From assembly GCF_016864375.1 (NCBI RefSeq), contig NZ_CP069354.1, positions 4,003,501 to 4,067,500 on the forward strand: 64,000 nt of DNA. Direction: 5' to 3'. A program made the position numbers and the translations under genes. This document shows, piece after piece, positions 15,217 through 24,823 of the stretch. Positions within the stretch are counted from its first letter, which is position 1. Each line of letters opens with the position of its first letter. Origin of the DNA: Microvirga sp. VF16 (lineage in GTDB: Bacteria; Pseudomonadota; Alphaproteobacteria; Rhizobiales; Beijerinckiaceae). Under the pieces are notes generated by a model. It had not been told where the DNA came from. It was given only the letters and a program-made list of their open reading frames with translations, and made no database searches.

Positions 15217-17616
15217 ATGCAAACGGACATGATACGGCGCATTCTCAAATCGGCATTCTTCCTCATCCCCCAGCCTGTTCGGCAGTGGATCAGGCCCATT
15301 CTGCCTCATGGGACAGTGAAAGTTATCGCTGAGCGCATCACTGTCGCCCCCGCTCCGCCGCCTCCGCCCCCGAAAGTCGAGAAGCCACTCAAAACCGAGA
15401 CTGCGCCGCAGCCACCACGGGTTGAAACGGCGCGACAACTCTTCGACGCGGACTGGTATACTGCGCGCCACCCCGAGGTCCCGAAGGACCCTGAAGAGGC
15501 ATACCGGACTTACCTTGAGAGCGGGATGAAGATGGGCCATCAGCCCGCTCAAGTCTTCGAGAACGTCCGCTATCTGGATCGCGCGAATATTCCTCAGGAA
15601 CATCTCTATCGCGTCACAGCCTCCCCGGTTCTCTGCCGCGTGCCGCCCACGAGATTTCTGGCGCCATATCAGATCAAGACCCGGCTCCACAAGCATTACA
15701 ATACGTTCGAGGAGTACTGCCACAGAGCCATGACTCTGCCCGATGCAATCGGCTCCGAGTTATGGGAAAGCGATCTCCGCGTTGTTGCTTATATGGACAA
15801 CAACAAGAAAAAGTTGGCGCGTGATTATTCCACGCTCCCACAAGACACTCTCATCTCGATCATCATGCCTACGCGCAATCGTGCGGCTGTCATTGCTGAT
15901 GCGATCGTCTCGGTCCTGATGCAGTCATACAAGAACTGGGAGTTGATCGTTGCCGACGATGCGAGCGACAATTCCGAGACGGAGGCCTTGATCAAACAGT
16001 TCGGCGATGATCGCATAAAGTATGTCCGTCTTGCCGAGCAGCTTGGGGTCGGCGGCGCTCGCAATACAGGAATTGAGCATTCATCTGGCCGCGTCATTGC
16101 TTATCTTGGTGATGAGGATCAATGGGATCCCGACTTCCTCCTGATTCTCTTGAATCAGATGCGGTCGCAGCGAGCGCGGATCGCATACTGCGCTCACGTC
16201 ATGTGGGAGAAATTCGATCCCGACGCTCGGCTAGGCCGTACGTTCAAAGGAGTTCGGTTCGCGCCGTTTAACCGGCCCCTTCTGGAAAATACCAATTACA
16301 TTGCGCCCGTCACACTCGTGCACGAGCGCGATCTTTTGGATGAGATTGGGCCGTTCGATGCCTCTTTAAAGCAGCATGGCGGGTGGGACCTCGTCCTCAG
16401 GATGACGGAAGTCGCACAGCCGATTGCTGTTCCCTGCCTGCTGGGCCACTCGTTCCAAGCCAAAGCAGAAGAAGACGAAAACATCGCCGCGGCCGATCAG
16501 GCAAAAGCGGATGAAACCCTCAGCACTGCTGGTCAGGCAAAGGCCGACGAAAACATCGCCGCCGGGAGCCAGACGGAACCGACCGATAACGCCAGCGCTG
16601 CGCGGGATGACGCTGACGCCCTCAAGGCTGTGCAGTTGAGACTCGTTGAACGGTCGGCGTGGACCCAGCCCTTTACAACCATGGACGAGAAAGAACATCT
16701 CGCCTTTTCAATCGGACAAAGATCACGGGATCTGCGTCAGACGAAGCTGTCTCGACTACCTGTCGAGCCGGTTCAAATCGTGATTCCAAACTACGAGTCA
16801 GCGAGCGAACTCGAGGTGTGCCTGCGGTCCATCGCGGAACATACGCCAACCCCTTATCATGTCGTGATTGTCGACAACGGATCCTCCGAGGAGACCTATG
16901 CGCAGTTGGAAAAACTGCCGACGCTGTTTGAGAATGTGCGTCTGATCAAGGAGGACAAGCATTCCGGGTTCAGCTTTGCCGTGAACCGCGGATTGGCGGA
17001 AGTCGTGGACCGGGACGAAAAAATCCTGATCCTCAACAATGATACGCTGGCCACGCCCGACTGGCTTGATGAGTTACGCTACGTTCTCTTCAAGCATGCC
17101 GACGCGGGCATGGCGGTTCCGCGGCAAACCCTCCCAGCCAATAGTAAAGCCTCCAAGGTACATATACCGGGAGCAGTAAGCGCCATCGAATGCGACATTA
17201 ATCTTTCCGCTCACCACAACAACATCATCGACTTGGAATTCGACCGGGAGGATGGATTTGTCGAACTCACCTATGCTCCATTGTTCTGTGGTCTCGTACG
17301 GCCGGAAACAATGAGGGCTGCTGGCGGGCTCGATAGCGGCAACGGTCCGCATTACCGCTCCGACTGGATCCTGTGCGACTTTATCCGACGACACATGAAC
17401 CAGCGGATTATCTATACACCCCACAGCAAGGTATATCACCTTCAGGGCGTCGCAACACAGAAGAGAAAATCTTCAGATGAAGGATTTCTTGCTAGCCTTC
17501 CAAGCAAAAGTCGGCCGTTAGAACCGAGAAACATTATCAGACAACAACAATTGAGCCAGGGATCGGATACCGCCAGCCTCAACCAGAACGTTCCGCAATC
17601 CCCTCATTCTGGCTAG
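15217..17616 (+). CDS. Two-domain GT2 family glycosyltransferase
   Basis: A 799-residue protein carrying two GT-A folds. A proline-rich linker (about residues 44-52) and a DADWYTARHPEV module common in rhizobial polysaccharide enzymes precede GT2 domain 1 (about 210-420: ISIIMPTRNRAAV, VADDASDNSE, YLGDEDQWDPDF). GT2 domain 2 (about 517-770) shows VQIVIPNYESASELEVCL, IVDNGSSEE and ILNNDTLATPDWL. Between them is a repetitive acidic/alanine stretch built from three QAKA(D/E)-type units (about 415-455). It probably adds two sugars, or one sugar with an accessory domain, to a surface glycan. Confidence 0.85.
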   Translation: MQTDMIRRILKSAFFLIPQPVRQWIRPILPHGTVKVIAERITVAPAPPPPPPKVEKPLKTETAPQPPRVETARQLFDADWYTARHPEVPKDPEEAYRTYLESGMKMGHQPAQVFENVRYLDRANIPQEHLYRVTASPVLCRVPPTRFLAPYQIKTRLHKHYNTFEEYCHRAMTLPDAIGSELWESDLRVVAYMDNNKKKLARDYSTLPQDTLISIIMPTRNRAAVIADAIVSVLMQSYKNWELIVADDASDNSETEALIKQFGDDRIKYVRLAEQLGVGGARNTGIEHSSGRVIAYLGDEDQWDPDFLLILLNQMRSQRARIAYCAHVMWEKFDPDARLGRTFKGVRFAPFNRPLLENTNYIAPVTLVHERDLLDEIGPFDASLKQHGGWDLVLRMTEVAQPIAVPCLLGHSFQAKAEEDENIAAADQAKADETLSTAGQAKADENIAAGSQTEPTDNASAARDDADALKAVQLRLVERSAWTQPFTTMDEKEHLAFSIGQRSRDLRQTKLSRLPVEPVQIVIPNYESASELEVCLRSIAEHTPTPYHVVIVDNGSSEETYAQLEKLPTLFENVRLIKEDKHSGFSFAVNRGLAEVVDRDEKILILNNDTLATPDWLDELRYVLFKHADAGMAVPRQTLPANSKASKVHIPGAVSAIECDINLSAHHNNIIDLEFDREDGFVELTYAPLFCGLVRPETMRAAGGLDSGNGPHYRSDWILCDFIRRHMNQRIIYTPHSKVYHLQGVATQKRKSSDEGFLASLPSKSRPLEPRNIIRQQQLSQGSDTASLNQNVPQSPHSG
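16453..16580 (+). repeat. Imperfect repeats encoding a QAKADENIAAG-type linker
   Basis: Three consecutive units of 12-13 codons (QAKAEEDENIAAAD, QAKADETLSTAG, QAKADENIAAGS) lie between the two glycosyltransferase domains. They are degenerate at DNA level and form a low-complexity linker. Confidence 0.6.
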
Positions 17617-17833
17617 TATAATACACCTCTCTCGGGCAACACGGCCTGACGGTACGTCAAGGGACTATTTTGCAAACAACATCATCATCTTCATCTTATA
17701 CATACGCTTCCTATGAAGAGTTGATTCAATTACAATTCCAAGTTACCCAATCCAACTCGTTATCCTTACGACTACACCTTGGCTCTCATATGCGAATCTT
17801 TGCCGACGGAATGCAGCTTGGAGCAGCTCAGCA

Positions 17834-19099
17834 ATGACAGAGTTACCTTCAGTGTCGATGCTTCCGGAGGCCTCGACGCTTCGCACGATTATTCATCTGG
17901 TTCATGATCTGTCGTATATCGGCGGGATCTCGAGCCGCGTGCGCAACACCGTGCTCGCCGCCCAGGGCCGAGCCATCCGGCACGTCTGCCTGACCCGGCG
18001 CGACCCGAACCATTCCGTGCCGGGGGCGCTGCGCGCCGCGGACGACGAGGCCGGCGTGCTTGCCTTCCTGAGTACGTGCCATCCCACCGACACGGTGGTC
18101 ATCACCCCGAACAACATCATCCGCGGCTTCTCGCCCGCCGTCCGGGCGCACCTTGATCGCCTGCCCATCCTCCACATGGCCTCGGGCCAGCTTTCCTTCT
18201 TCCTGCAGGATTCCGAGGTTCTGGCGCATTCCAGCTACATCAACGGCTACAAGGTCTCGCGCATCCTGTGCCTGTCGGACATGGACATGCTGCTCCATCG
18301 CCAAATGGGCCTTCATGAGCTGACCAAGGTCCGGCTGCCGGTCGCCACCCGCTCCGATAACGGTTACAGCCCGGACAAGAACCGCTTCGTCACTTACGTC
18401 GGGCGCATCGATTTTCATGCCAAGGGCGCCGAGCGTCTGGTGCCGATCGCAAAGCTGATGAAGGCGCGCGGCCTGCTGCGGCTGCGCATCTTCACCACCG
18501 ACGGCCCCAACTCCCCCGACCTGCCGGCCTTCCTGGCACAGCTTTCCGCGGCCGGGGTGAGCGACTGGGTCGAGATCACCTACAACGTCACCGACAAACC
18601 CAAGCTCTATGAGGAAGCCTCGGTTCTCCTGCTGCCGTCGAAGAAGGAGTCGCTCGGCAACGTCATCCTGGAGGCATTTTCATTCGGCGTGCCGGTGATT
18701 GCGCCGAGCTATGCGCCCGGCCCGGCCGAGGTGATCCGGCATGGCGTGGACGGCTTCCTGCTCGACGAGTACTCGGCCGAGGCCGTGGTCGATCGGCTCG
18801 AGAGCCTGTCCCCGGACACGCTTGTCCGGCTGTCGCAGGCGGCCTTCGCCCGCCACCAGGACTACTCGATGGAGCAGTACCTCACCTCGCTCGAAACCAT
18901 CGCCGCCGATACCGCCCTCACCTTTTCAGGGAGAAATGAAATCAGACCCTACCCCGTCATCAAGTCGATAGAAATGCTGACAGCTCGGCTGGAACGGACT
19001 CAACTGCGGTTAAGTCTGATAAAAAGGACGCTGTCTTGGCGTATGACAGAGCCGCTCCGTCTCATTCGGGCGAAGCTCACATGGAAGTCTCAACCCTAG
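17834..19099 (+). CDS. GT4 family glycosyltransferase
   Basis: A retaining GT-B glycosyltransferase (421 residues). N-terminal LRTIIHLVHDLSYIGGISSR is an acceptor-domain start; the donor domain has FVTYVGRIDFHAKGAERL, the phosphate-binding EASVLLLPSKKESLGNVILE (E-x7-E motif) and FSFGVPVIAPSYAPGPAEVI. Codons for residues 16-358 fall in a 1031-bp segment apparently identical to part of the next gene. After it, the two proteins diverge abruptly although both keep NEIRPxP-x-x-K-x-IE-x-LT. Product is presumably a sugar transferred to a lipid-linked or protein-linked glycan. ATG at 17834 with GGAG upstream. Confidence 0.88.
   Translation: MTELPSVSMLPEASTLRTIIHLVHDLSYIGGISSRVRNTVLAAQGRAIRHVCLTRRDPNHSVPGALRAADDEAGVLAFLSTCHPTDTVVITPNNIIRGFSPAVRAHLDRLPILHMASGQLSFFLQDSEVLAHSSYINGYKVSRILCLSDMDMLLHRQMGLHELTKVRLPVATRSDNGYSPDKNRFVTYVGRIDFHAKGAERLVPIAKLMKARGLLRLRIFTTDGPNSPDLPAFLAQLSAAGVSDWVEITYNVTDKPKLYEEASVLLLPSKKESLGNVILEAFSFGVPVIAPSYAPGPAEVIRHGVDGFLLDEYSAEAVVDRLESLSPDTLVRLSQAAFARHQDYSMEQYLTSLETIAADTALTFSGRNEIRPYPVIKSIEMLTARLERTQLRLSLIKRTLSWRMTEPLRLIRAKLTWKSQP
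17879..18909 (+). repeat. 1031-bp direct repeat, copy 1
   Basis: This segment appears identical, base for base, to 20090-21120 (offset 2211). The first mismatches are at 17878 (G versus A) and 18910 (T versus G). It covers most of the GT4 catalytic region and is more GC-rich than its flanks. Confidence 0.93.
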
Positions 19100-19264
19100 A
19101 AGAGTATCGCGATAGCGCGCACGAGATGATTGCCGCCACTTGTGAGAGCTGTTGGAGGCAGTCCTTGCACCAGGACATGAGCAAAATGCCGGTCAAGCTT
19201 CAGCGGGTGCGAATGGATATCCTATGAATAACGTCGTTTCTCCAAAGTGAACTTGAGATCAGGC

Positions 19265-21334
19265 ATGCATCCCATTTTGACGGTTGGCGTCACGACTCAC
19301 AATGAACGGGACAACATCGAGCGCCTCCTCGATCGGCTTGCCGTGCTGGACGAGAAGCGCTTTCAAATCGTTTTGTTCGACGATGCCAGCACCGACGGCA
19401 CTGCATCCCTGATTGAACAGCATCCCATATCGAGGAAGAGCCACTTCGAGATTCACCTGGCAAAAGTCAATGTCGGTTCCCCATCCGCTGGTCGCCAGTT
19501 CATCGCCCACCAGGCACGAGCGCCTTATGTTATCTTTATCGATGGCGACGACCTCATCCGGCCGAAAGCTCTCATGGCAATGGCCAGCCGCCTGACGCCA
19601 GGTTTCGATATGATCGTCACGCCCTTCGAGATCGGGCGGAACAGAATGTTTCCAGAAGCGATTGATCCTGAGCGCCCGATTTCCAGTCACACGATTACAC
19701 GTATCCTTTCCGGCATCGGAGGAAAAATCTATAACCGGGATGCGCTTCGTCTGCACCTGCAAGACAGCGTCAAAGGGCGCAGCGAGGACGTGCGTCTGAA
19801 TATACGGCTTCTCTTAGGCGGCTTTGATCGCGTCCAGTTGGTCGACACAGCCCCCTTTTATCTGATCGCGTCCGCTCGCAAGTCCACGCTTTCAAAGAAC
19901 ATTCTTCTACCGGAAATCGCGACCAGGGTGGAGAATTATCACACTCTCAAGGAGCGGTACGGAATCGACGATACCTATCTCAAGAATTTGCATCGCAATC
20001 TGCTCGCGGTCGTGAGCGATGATCCGTCCCAGACGGACAGCGAAAAATTGGCGCTGCGTAAGGCATTGAATGACATCATGCCGTTCAAACTTCGCACGAT
20101 TATTCATCTGGTTCATGATCTGTCGTATATCGGCGGGATCTCGAGCCGCGTGCGCAACACCGTGCTCGCCGCCCAGGGCCGAGCCATCCGGCACGTCTGC
20201 CTGACCCGGCGCGACCCGAACCATTCCGTGCCGGGGGCGCTGCGCGCCGCGGACGACGAGGCCGGCGTGCTTGCCTTCCTGAGTACGTGCCATCCCACCG
20301 ACACGGTGGTCATCACCCCGAACAACATCATCCGCGGCTTCTCGCCCGCCGTCCGGGCGCACCTTGATCGCCTGCCCATCCTCCACATGGCCTCGGGCCA
20401 GCTTTCCTTCTTCCTGCAGGATTCCGAGGTTCTGGCGCATTCCAGCTACATCAACGGCTACAAGGTCTCGCGCATCCTGTGCCTGTCGGACATGGACATG
20501 CTGCTCCATCGCCAAATGGGCCTTCATGAGCTGACCAAGGTCCGGCTGCCGGTCGCCACCCGCTCCGATAACGGTTACAGCCCGGACAAGAACCGCTTCG
20601 TCACTTACGTCGGGCGCATCGATTTTCATGCCAAGGGCGCCGAGCGTCTGGTGCCGATCGCAAAGCTGATGAAGGCGCGCGGCCTGCTGCGGCTGCGCAT
20701 CTTCACCACCGACGGCCCCAACTCCCCCGACCTGCCGGCCTTCCTGGCACAGCTTTCCGCGGCCGGGGTGAGCGACTGGGTCGAGATCACCTACAACGTC
20801 ACCGACAAACCCAAGCTCTATGAGGAAGCCTCGGTTCTCCTGCTGCCGTCGAAGAAGGAGTCGCTCGGCAACGTCATCCTGGAGGCATTTTCATTCGGCG
20901 TGCCGGTGATTGCGCCGAGCTATGCGCCCGGCCCGGCCGAGGTGATCCGGCATGGCGTGGACGGCTTCCTGCTCGACGAGTACTCGGCCGAGGCCGTGGT
21001 CGATCGGCTCGAGAGCCTGTCCCCGGACACGCTTGTCCGGCTGTCGCAGGCGGCCTTCGCCCGCCACCAGGACTACTCGATGGAGCAGTACCTCACCTCG
21101 CTCGAAACCATCGCCGCCGAGGTGGCACACAGCTTCCCAGGCAAAAACGAGATCCGGCCGTTTCCGCGTCTTAAGGCCATCGAAGCCTTAACCCGACAGC
21201 CCGTCTCTGCCTTCTTCATGAGGCGCTATCGCATAGAGGAAAGGATGCTTGTTGGGCGCATTTTTCTAATCGAGAGAGTGCTCCCAAGAAAAGTGGCGAA
21301 AACTCTGCGCTGGCTGAAGCGAAAGCTGTTCTGA
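19265..21334 (+). CDS. GT2-GT4 fusion glycosyltransferase
   Basis: A 689-residue bifunctional glycosyltransferase. The N-terminal GT2 domain (about 1-270) has LTVGVTTHNERDNIE, LFDDASTDGTASLI and VIFIDGDDLIRPKAL (DxD). The C-terminal GT4 domain (about 276-640) is the same catalytic region as in the preceding gene, including FVTYVGRIDFHAKG and the E-x7-E segment. The extreme C-terminus (about 622-689) is basic and different from the neighbour. ATG at 19265 is chosen; a GTG six codons upstream is possible. It follows the GT4 gene by 165 bases in the same direction. Confidence 0.88.
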   Translation: MHPILTVGVTTHNERDNIERLLDRLAVLDEKRFQIVLFDDASTDGTASLIEQHPISRKSHFEIHLAKVNVGSPSAGRQFIAHQARAPYVIFIDGDDLIRPKALMAMASRLTPGFDMIVTPFEIGRNRMFPEAIDPERPISSHTITRILSGIGGKIYNRDALRLHLQDSVKGRSEDVRLNIRLLLGGFDRVQLVDTAPFYLIASARKSTLSKNILLPEIATRVENYHTLKERYGIDDTYLKNLHRNLLAVVSDDPSQTDSEKLALRKALNDIMPFKLRTIIHLVHDLSYIGGISSRVRNTVLAAQGRAIRHVCLTRRDPNHSVPGALRAADDEAGVLAFLSTCHPTDTVVITPNNIIRGFSPAVRAHLDRLPILHMASGQLSFFLQDSEVLAHSSYINGYKVSRILCLSDMDMLLHRQMGLHELTKVRLPVATRSDNGYSPDKNRFVTYVGRIDFHAKGAERLVPIAKLMKARGLLRLRIFTTDGPNSPDLPAFLAQLSAAGVSDWVEITYNVTDKPKLYEEASVLLLPSKKESLGNVILEAFSFGVPVIAPSYAPGPAEVIRHGVDGFLLDEYSAEAVVDRLESLSPDTLVRLSQAAFARHQDYSMEQYLTSLETIAAEVAHSFPGKNEIRPFPRLKAIEALTRQPVSAFFMRRYRIEERMLVGRIFLIERVLPRKVAKTLRWLKRKLF
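20090..21120 (+). repeat. 1031-bp direct repeat, copy 2
   Basis: This is the partner of 17879-18909. Equal recombination between the copies would delete 2211 bp and join the N-terminus of the first gene to the C-terminus of the second, in frame. Confidence 0.93.
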
Positions 21335-21802
21335 GGAGGCTCTCGAATAGACGGCTGGACCCGACTGCTCTGACTTCACCGGGATCCGATCCTGACGATG
21401 AAGGCTGATAAGCTGGGATGGTTGGACCCTGGTTTGCAAACCAGGGTTCCATCAGTTCCATCGACATCGAATTTGCACGGACGGTGCAGCCTGCAGTTCA
21501 GGTCATTGATGCCAGCGGGTGGGCCACCCTCCCAGACTGGGAAATGAATGAAGCTGCAGCGGGTCAAATCCAGTTCTGCGTTGGATCGGCATGGCCAGTC
21601 ACCTCGGATCGCCCAAACGACATCATGTTCCCACCACGACGGCAGTCATAGCGCGTTACACCTTCACCCCTTTTGTACACTCTTAGCATCCACCGGCGCC
21701 TCGCTAGCCGAAGGGATCAAAGGGGTCAAAACGTCGCTTGGCTTCGGTCAAGCCTCCCAAGCACTTCAATCACCCCTCTAGTGGAACATTCCGGAGGCAG
21801 GC
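21335..21802. other. Intergenic region with a perfect 22-bp palindrome
   Basis: No supported gene lies between the convergent glycosyltransferase and epimerase genes. ACCCTGGTTTG (21426-21436) is followed directly by its reverse complement CAAACCAGGGT (21437-21447). There is no T-run after it, so it is not a classical terminator, although it could fold in RNA from either strand. Confidence 0.55.
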
Positions 21803-22726
21803 TCATATTGCGTCTATGGTTTGGGCAAGACCGAGCTTTAAATCGACGCTCGCCGAAAATCCGATCCCCAAAGATGCTTTGATGGGGTCTCCGACTGACT
21901 CCCGAATTTCGCCCTTACGGGGCAAGGCAAAGTCGGGCCTGGCATCAACGCCGAGACATTCAGCAATCTTGCCGGCGAGATCAACGATTGTTGTGGGCCT
22001 GCCTGTACAAACATTGTACACGTTTCCGTCGATGGAAGCGTGCTCCATACCAGCGATGAGGGCCCTTGCAATGTCACTAACATAAACAAAATCACGCGTC
22101 TGCGATCCATCACCGAAGATGGTTATGGGCTCACCCGTCTTCAGACGCTTACAGAAGATGGAGATCACTCCTGAATATGGAGAGTTTGGGTCCTGCCGGG
22201 GCCCATAGACGTTGAAGAAGCGCAAGCCGCAGGTAGGGACTCCGTGAACAATGCCGGCCACAAGTGCATGTTGTTCACAACCAAGCTTATCGGCACCATA
22301 GGCTGAGCGCGGCGCCTTGGTAGCATGCTCTTGGAGCGGAACGTTTGGATTGTTCCCATAAACGGCGGCAGACGAAGCATAGACAACTGGGATCGGTCGG
22401 CCACTCTTACCTTGCCTTGCTGCATTGAAGACCGCAATGGTTCCACTCAGGTTGGCGCGATGAGTGCCGAGCCAATCCTGGTTTCCGAGTTCCACTGAGG
22501 CAACCGCCGCTAAGTGAAAGCATCCATCGGCTCGGCGCATGGCGTCAGCAACGAGTGCAGCATCAGCAACGTCGCCTTCAATAATTTCCACTTCAGCCGG
22601 GCAGTTAGACCGTTTGCCGGTCGAGAAGTTGTCAAGGACCCGGACAGAATGTCCATCGGCTAGCAAAGTCTCCACGAGATGTGATCCAATGAACCCGCAA
22701 CCACCTGTGACAAGATAGGAGGACAT
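21803..22726 (-). CDS. NAD-dependent sugar epimerase/dehydratase (UDP-hexose 4-epimerase type)
   Basis: An extended SDR enzyme (307 residues) acting on a nucleotide sugar. It has the Rossmann motif TGGCGFIGSH near residue 8, a catalytic Ser in YASSAAVYG, the Tyr/Lys pair in YGADK, and the substrate-binding RFFNVYGPRQDP block. The set fits UDP-Glc/UDP-GlcNAc 4-epimerases of the GalE/WbpP group, but related decarboxylases and dehydratases look alike. The ATG at 22726 (MSSYLVTGG) has AAGG upstream and is preferred over one at 22738. Confidence 0.88.
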   Translation of the reverse strand: MSSYLVTGGCGFIGSHLVETLLADGHSVRVLDNFSTGKRSNCPAEVEIIEGDVADAALVADAMRRADGCFHLAAVASVELGNQDWLGTHRANLSGTIAVFNAARQGKSGRPIPVVYASSAAVYGNNPNVPLQEHATKAPRSAYGADKLGCEQHALVAGIVHGVPTCGLRFFNVYGPRQDPNSPYSGVISIFCKRLKTGEPITIFGDGSQTRDFVYVSDIARALIAGMEHASIDGNVYNVCTGRPTTIVDLAGKIAECLGVDARPDFALPRKGEIRESVGDPIKASLGIGFSASVDLKLGLAQTIDAI

Positions 22727-23205
22727 AAGAACCTTCAACAGTGCACTGTACGATTGATTTATAAACCACTAGCACGAATCAGAGCTATTCTGTCCAGAAA
22801 GTTGCCAATCCCAATGATAATTCATTAGCTTTCGGCGCATTGGCGACCATCGATTTCGTTGCGTCTGATATCGATGCATTGGCAGACATGTGCGACAAGA
22901 AGTCCTGCGCGAACGAAGCGCTTAATTTTGGCGAAGACATCATCAATGCAACTCCCTCCAACAATGCTCCTCACGCATGCCTCTGATCTGCGGCAACACA
23001 TGATCAAATTGGCTGAGCAGCCAATTGCCCTTCACCTCCCTAGGAGTGTAATGGCAATCATCAGACCAGTCCCTGCTGTATTTGTCTGACAGTAGTTTTG
23101 TCTACGGCATCAACTCGACCTGTCGCCAAGTCTGAGAGTTCCTTCCAGCTTTGGAATTCGTCGCCAGATGCGATAAGCATCTTATTCTAAATACGTGAGT
23201 TTATT
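22727..23205. other. Intergenic region, no gene seen
   Basis: A divergent gap of almost 480 bases, AT-richer than the surroundings. I see no convincing coding frame, repeat or strong stem-loop. Confidence 0.5.
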
Positions 23206-24273
23206 ATGATCGGCACAAGCGACCGGAACAATTCCTTCGATTTCATCCGATTCGCGGCTGCCGTTTCCGTATTGGTCAGCCACCATTTTGCGCTTAGTGG
23301 CTTTATTGAGCCGTTTATCCCGGTGTTCCGAGACACCCTTGGCGGATCTGCCGTAGCCGTATTCTTCGTCGTGAGCGGCTATTTGATCTGCGAGAGCCTT
23401 CAACGCTCGAACCGATGGAGTACCTTTTTCGCCGCGAGATTTCTACGCATCATGCCCAATCTCGCGTTTGCATTGGTTTGCGCCTCAGCGGTGATGCTCT
23501 TATGGTTCTCAAATTATGCTAATTTGAGTCTCCACATCGACTACGTGATCCACAACCTGGGAATGTTCTTCCACGGAGCAAGATCACGCATTCCTGGCAT
23601 ACTTACGGGGCAGCCATCACAGAGCATCAATGGATCTATTTGGACACTACCCTACGAGTTCTGGCTTTATGTCTCGCTCTTTTGCATCTTCCTGCTGCCA
23701 TCACGCTACCGGCTGGCAGCATTATTAATAGGTGTAATTGTAGCCAATGGCCTGTGCCTGTTCGCGTCCGAAGAAAGCAGAATCTTTTTCCTTCGTTCTT
23801 TCTTCGTCGGAAAGCTCGGGCTTTATTTTCTCAGTGGAGCTCTGGTTGCCGTATTATGGCCGCTGATTTCTGCCCGTCGTTTAATAGCACTATCCTGCTC
23901 ATTGATAGGGATTTGCTTATCGCGTTCGCTTCTTCCTACGGACAACCTCGTTTACACGATATCACTTGCCGTTCTCGTCGTCCTTATCTGCACGACAAGC
24001 AAGTTTGCAGCCTTTGGCCGATACGGTGACGCCTCGTACGGAATCTATATCCTTGCATTCCCAATTCAGCAATTAGCTATTCTTTCTATGGGAGATTTTT
24101 GGCTTTCGATGGTAGTTTCCCTCATTATCACAGTAGCCTGCGGCTATATAACTTGGCATACATTCGAAAGAAAGTGCTTGGGATACAAGGCTCGACTTGC
24201 CGCTATTCTATCGGGAGGTGGATACTTCAGTAAATTTCCCTCAAAAGGCAGTAATACTCAGACTTCTGGCTGA
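23206..24273 (+). CDS. Acyltransferase-3 family membrane protein
   Basis: A 355-residue integral membrane O-acyltransferase, probably acetylating a sugar of the surface polysaccharide. The N-terminal signature FDFIRFAAAVSVLVSHHFAL has the catalytic His; GGSAVAVFFVVSGYLICESL and SINGSIWTLPYEFWLYV are the other family motifs. About ten hydrophobic segments are visible. Unlike the enzyme at 12942-14936 it has no SGNH domain. AT content is higher than average, consistent with horizontally acquired polysaccharide genes. Confidence 0.9.
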   Translation: MIGTSDRNNSFDFIRFAAAVSVLVSHHFALSGFIEPFIPVFRDTLGGSAVAVFFVVSGYLICESLQRSNRWSTFFAARFLRIMPNLAFALVCASAVMLLWFSNYANLSLHIDYVIHNLGMFFHGARSRIPGILTGQPSQSINGSIWTLPYEFWLYVSLFCIFLLPSRYRLAALLIGVIVANGLCLFASEESRIFFLRSFFVGKLGLYFLSGALVAVLWPLISARRLIALSCSLIGICLSRSLLPTDNLVYTISLAVLVVLICTTSKFAAFGRYGDASYGIYILAFPIQQLAILSMGDFWLSMVVSLIITVACGYITWHTFERKCLGYKARLAAILSGGGYFSKFPSKGSNTQTSG

Positions 24274-24500
24274 GTGGTGGCTTGTGGGACTAAAGGAAAC
24301 TATCGCTTATTAAAGCCAAGCCTGACAGTATAGTTCCTGCCCATCGACGGAGTCTAAAGACTCCTATTGTCTGGTCTGAATGAGAGGCTCGTATCTCACT
24401 TTATTCACATTAAGGATAATTTACCTAGGAAACAACACTTCTCAGTGATCATAGCGTCGACTACTTAGTCGAGTTTTGCCCTCTTCATCAGGCACAGTTT

Positions 24501-24821
24501 TTGTGGATGAATGAGGATCTAACCAAAACCGATCTCACGAGCCTAGTAGGAGCTTGCCGGACAGAACTTTCAAGTTCCTGGCAAAACACGGAAACAGTTG
24601 CCGCAAGCCATGAAATAGCGACTATCTTCGCTCGCACGGATGACAAGTTGGGTGCCAATGATGGCTTGATTTTCAGCTTCCTTGTTGCGAAACATCGATC
24701 ATACCCTCCGTTACTAAAGGTTGTATATCGATACAACTCACAGATGAGGCAAGATTGCGACCTGTCGGCTAACCGTAGTGTTGCTGGGCAAGAGACGCAT
24801 GAACTGAGTAGGACGAATTGA
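24501..24821 (+). CDS. Doubtful hypothetical protein
   Basis: An open frame of 106 codons starting with GTG and ending three bases before the next ATG. There is no recognisable motif, no good ribosome site, and an 82-codon frame also lies open on the opposite strand. It may be chance; it is listed because it abuts the following gene. Confidence 0.2.
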   Translation: MWMNEDLTKTDLTSLVGACRTELSSSWQNTETVAASHEIATIFARTDDKLGANDGLIFSFLVAKHRSYPPLLKVVYRYNSQMRQDCDLSANRSVAGQETHELSRTN

Positions 24822-24823
24822 AC

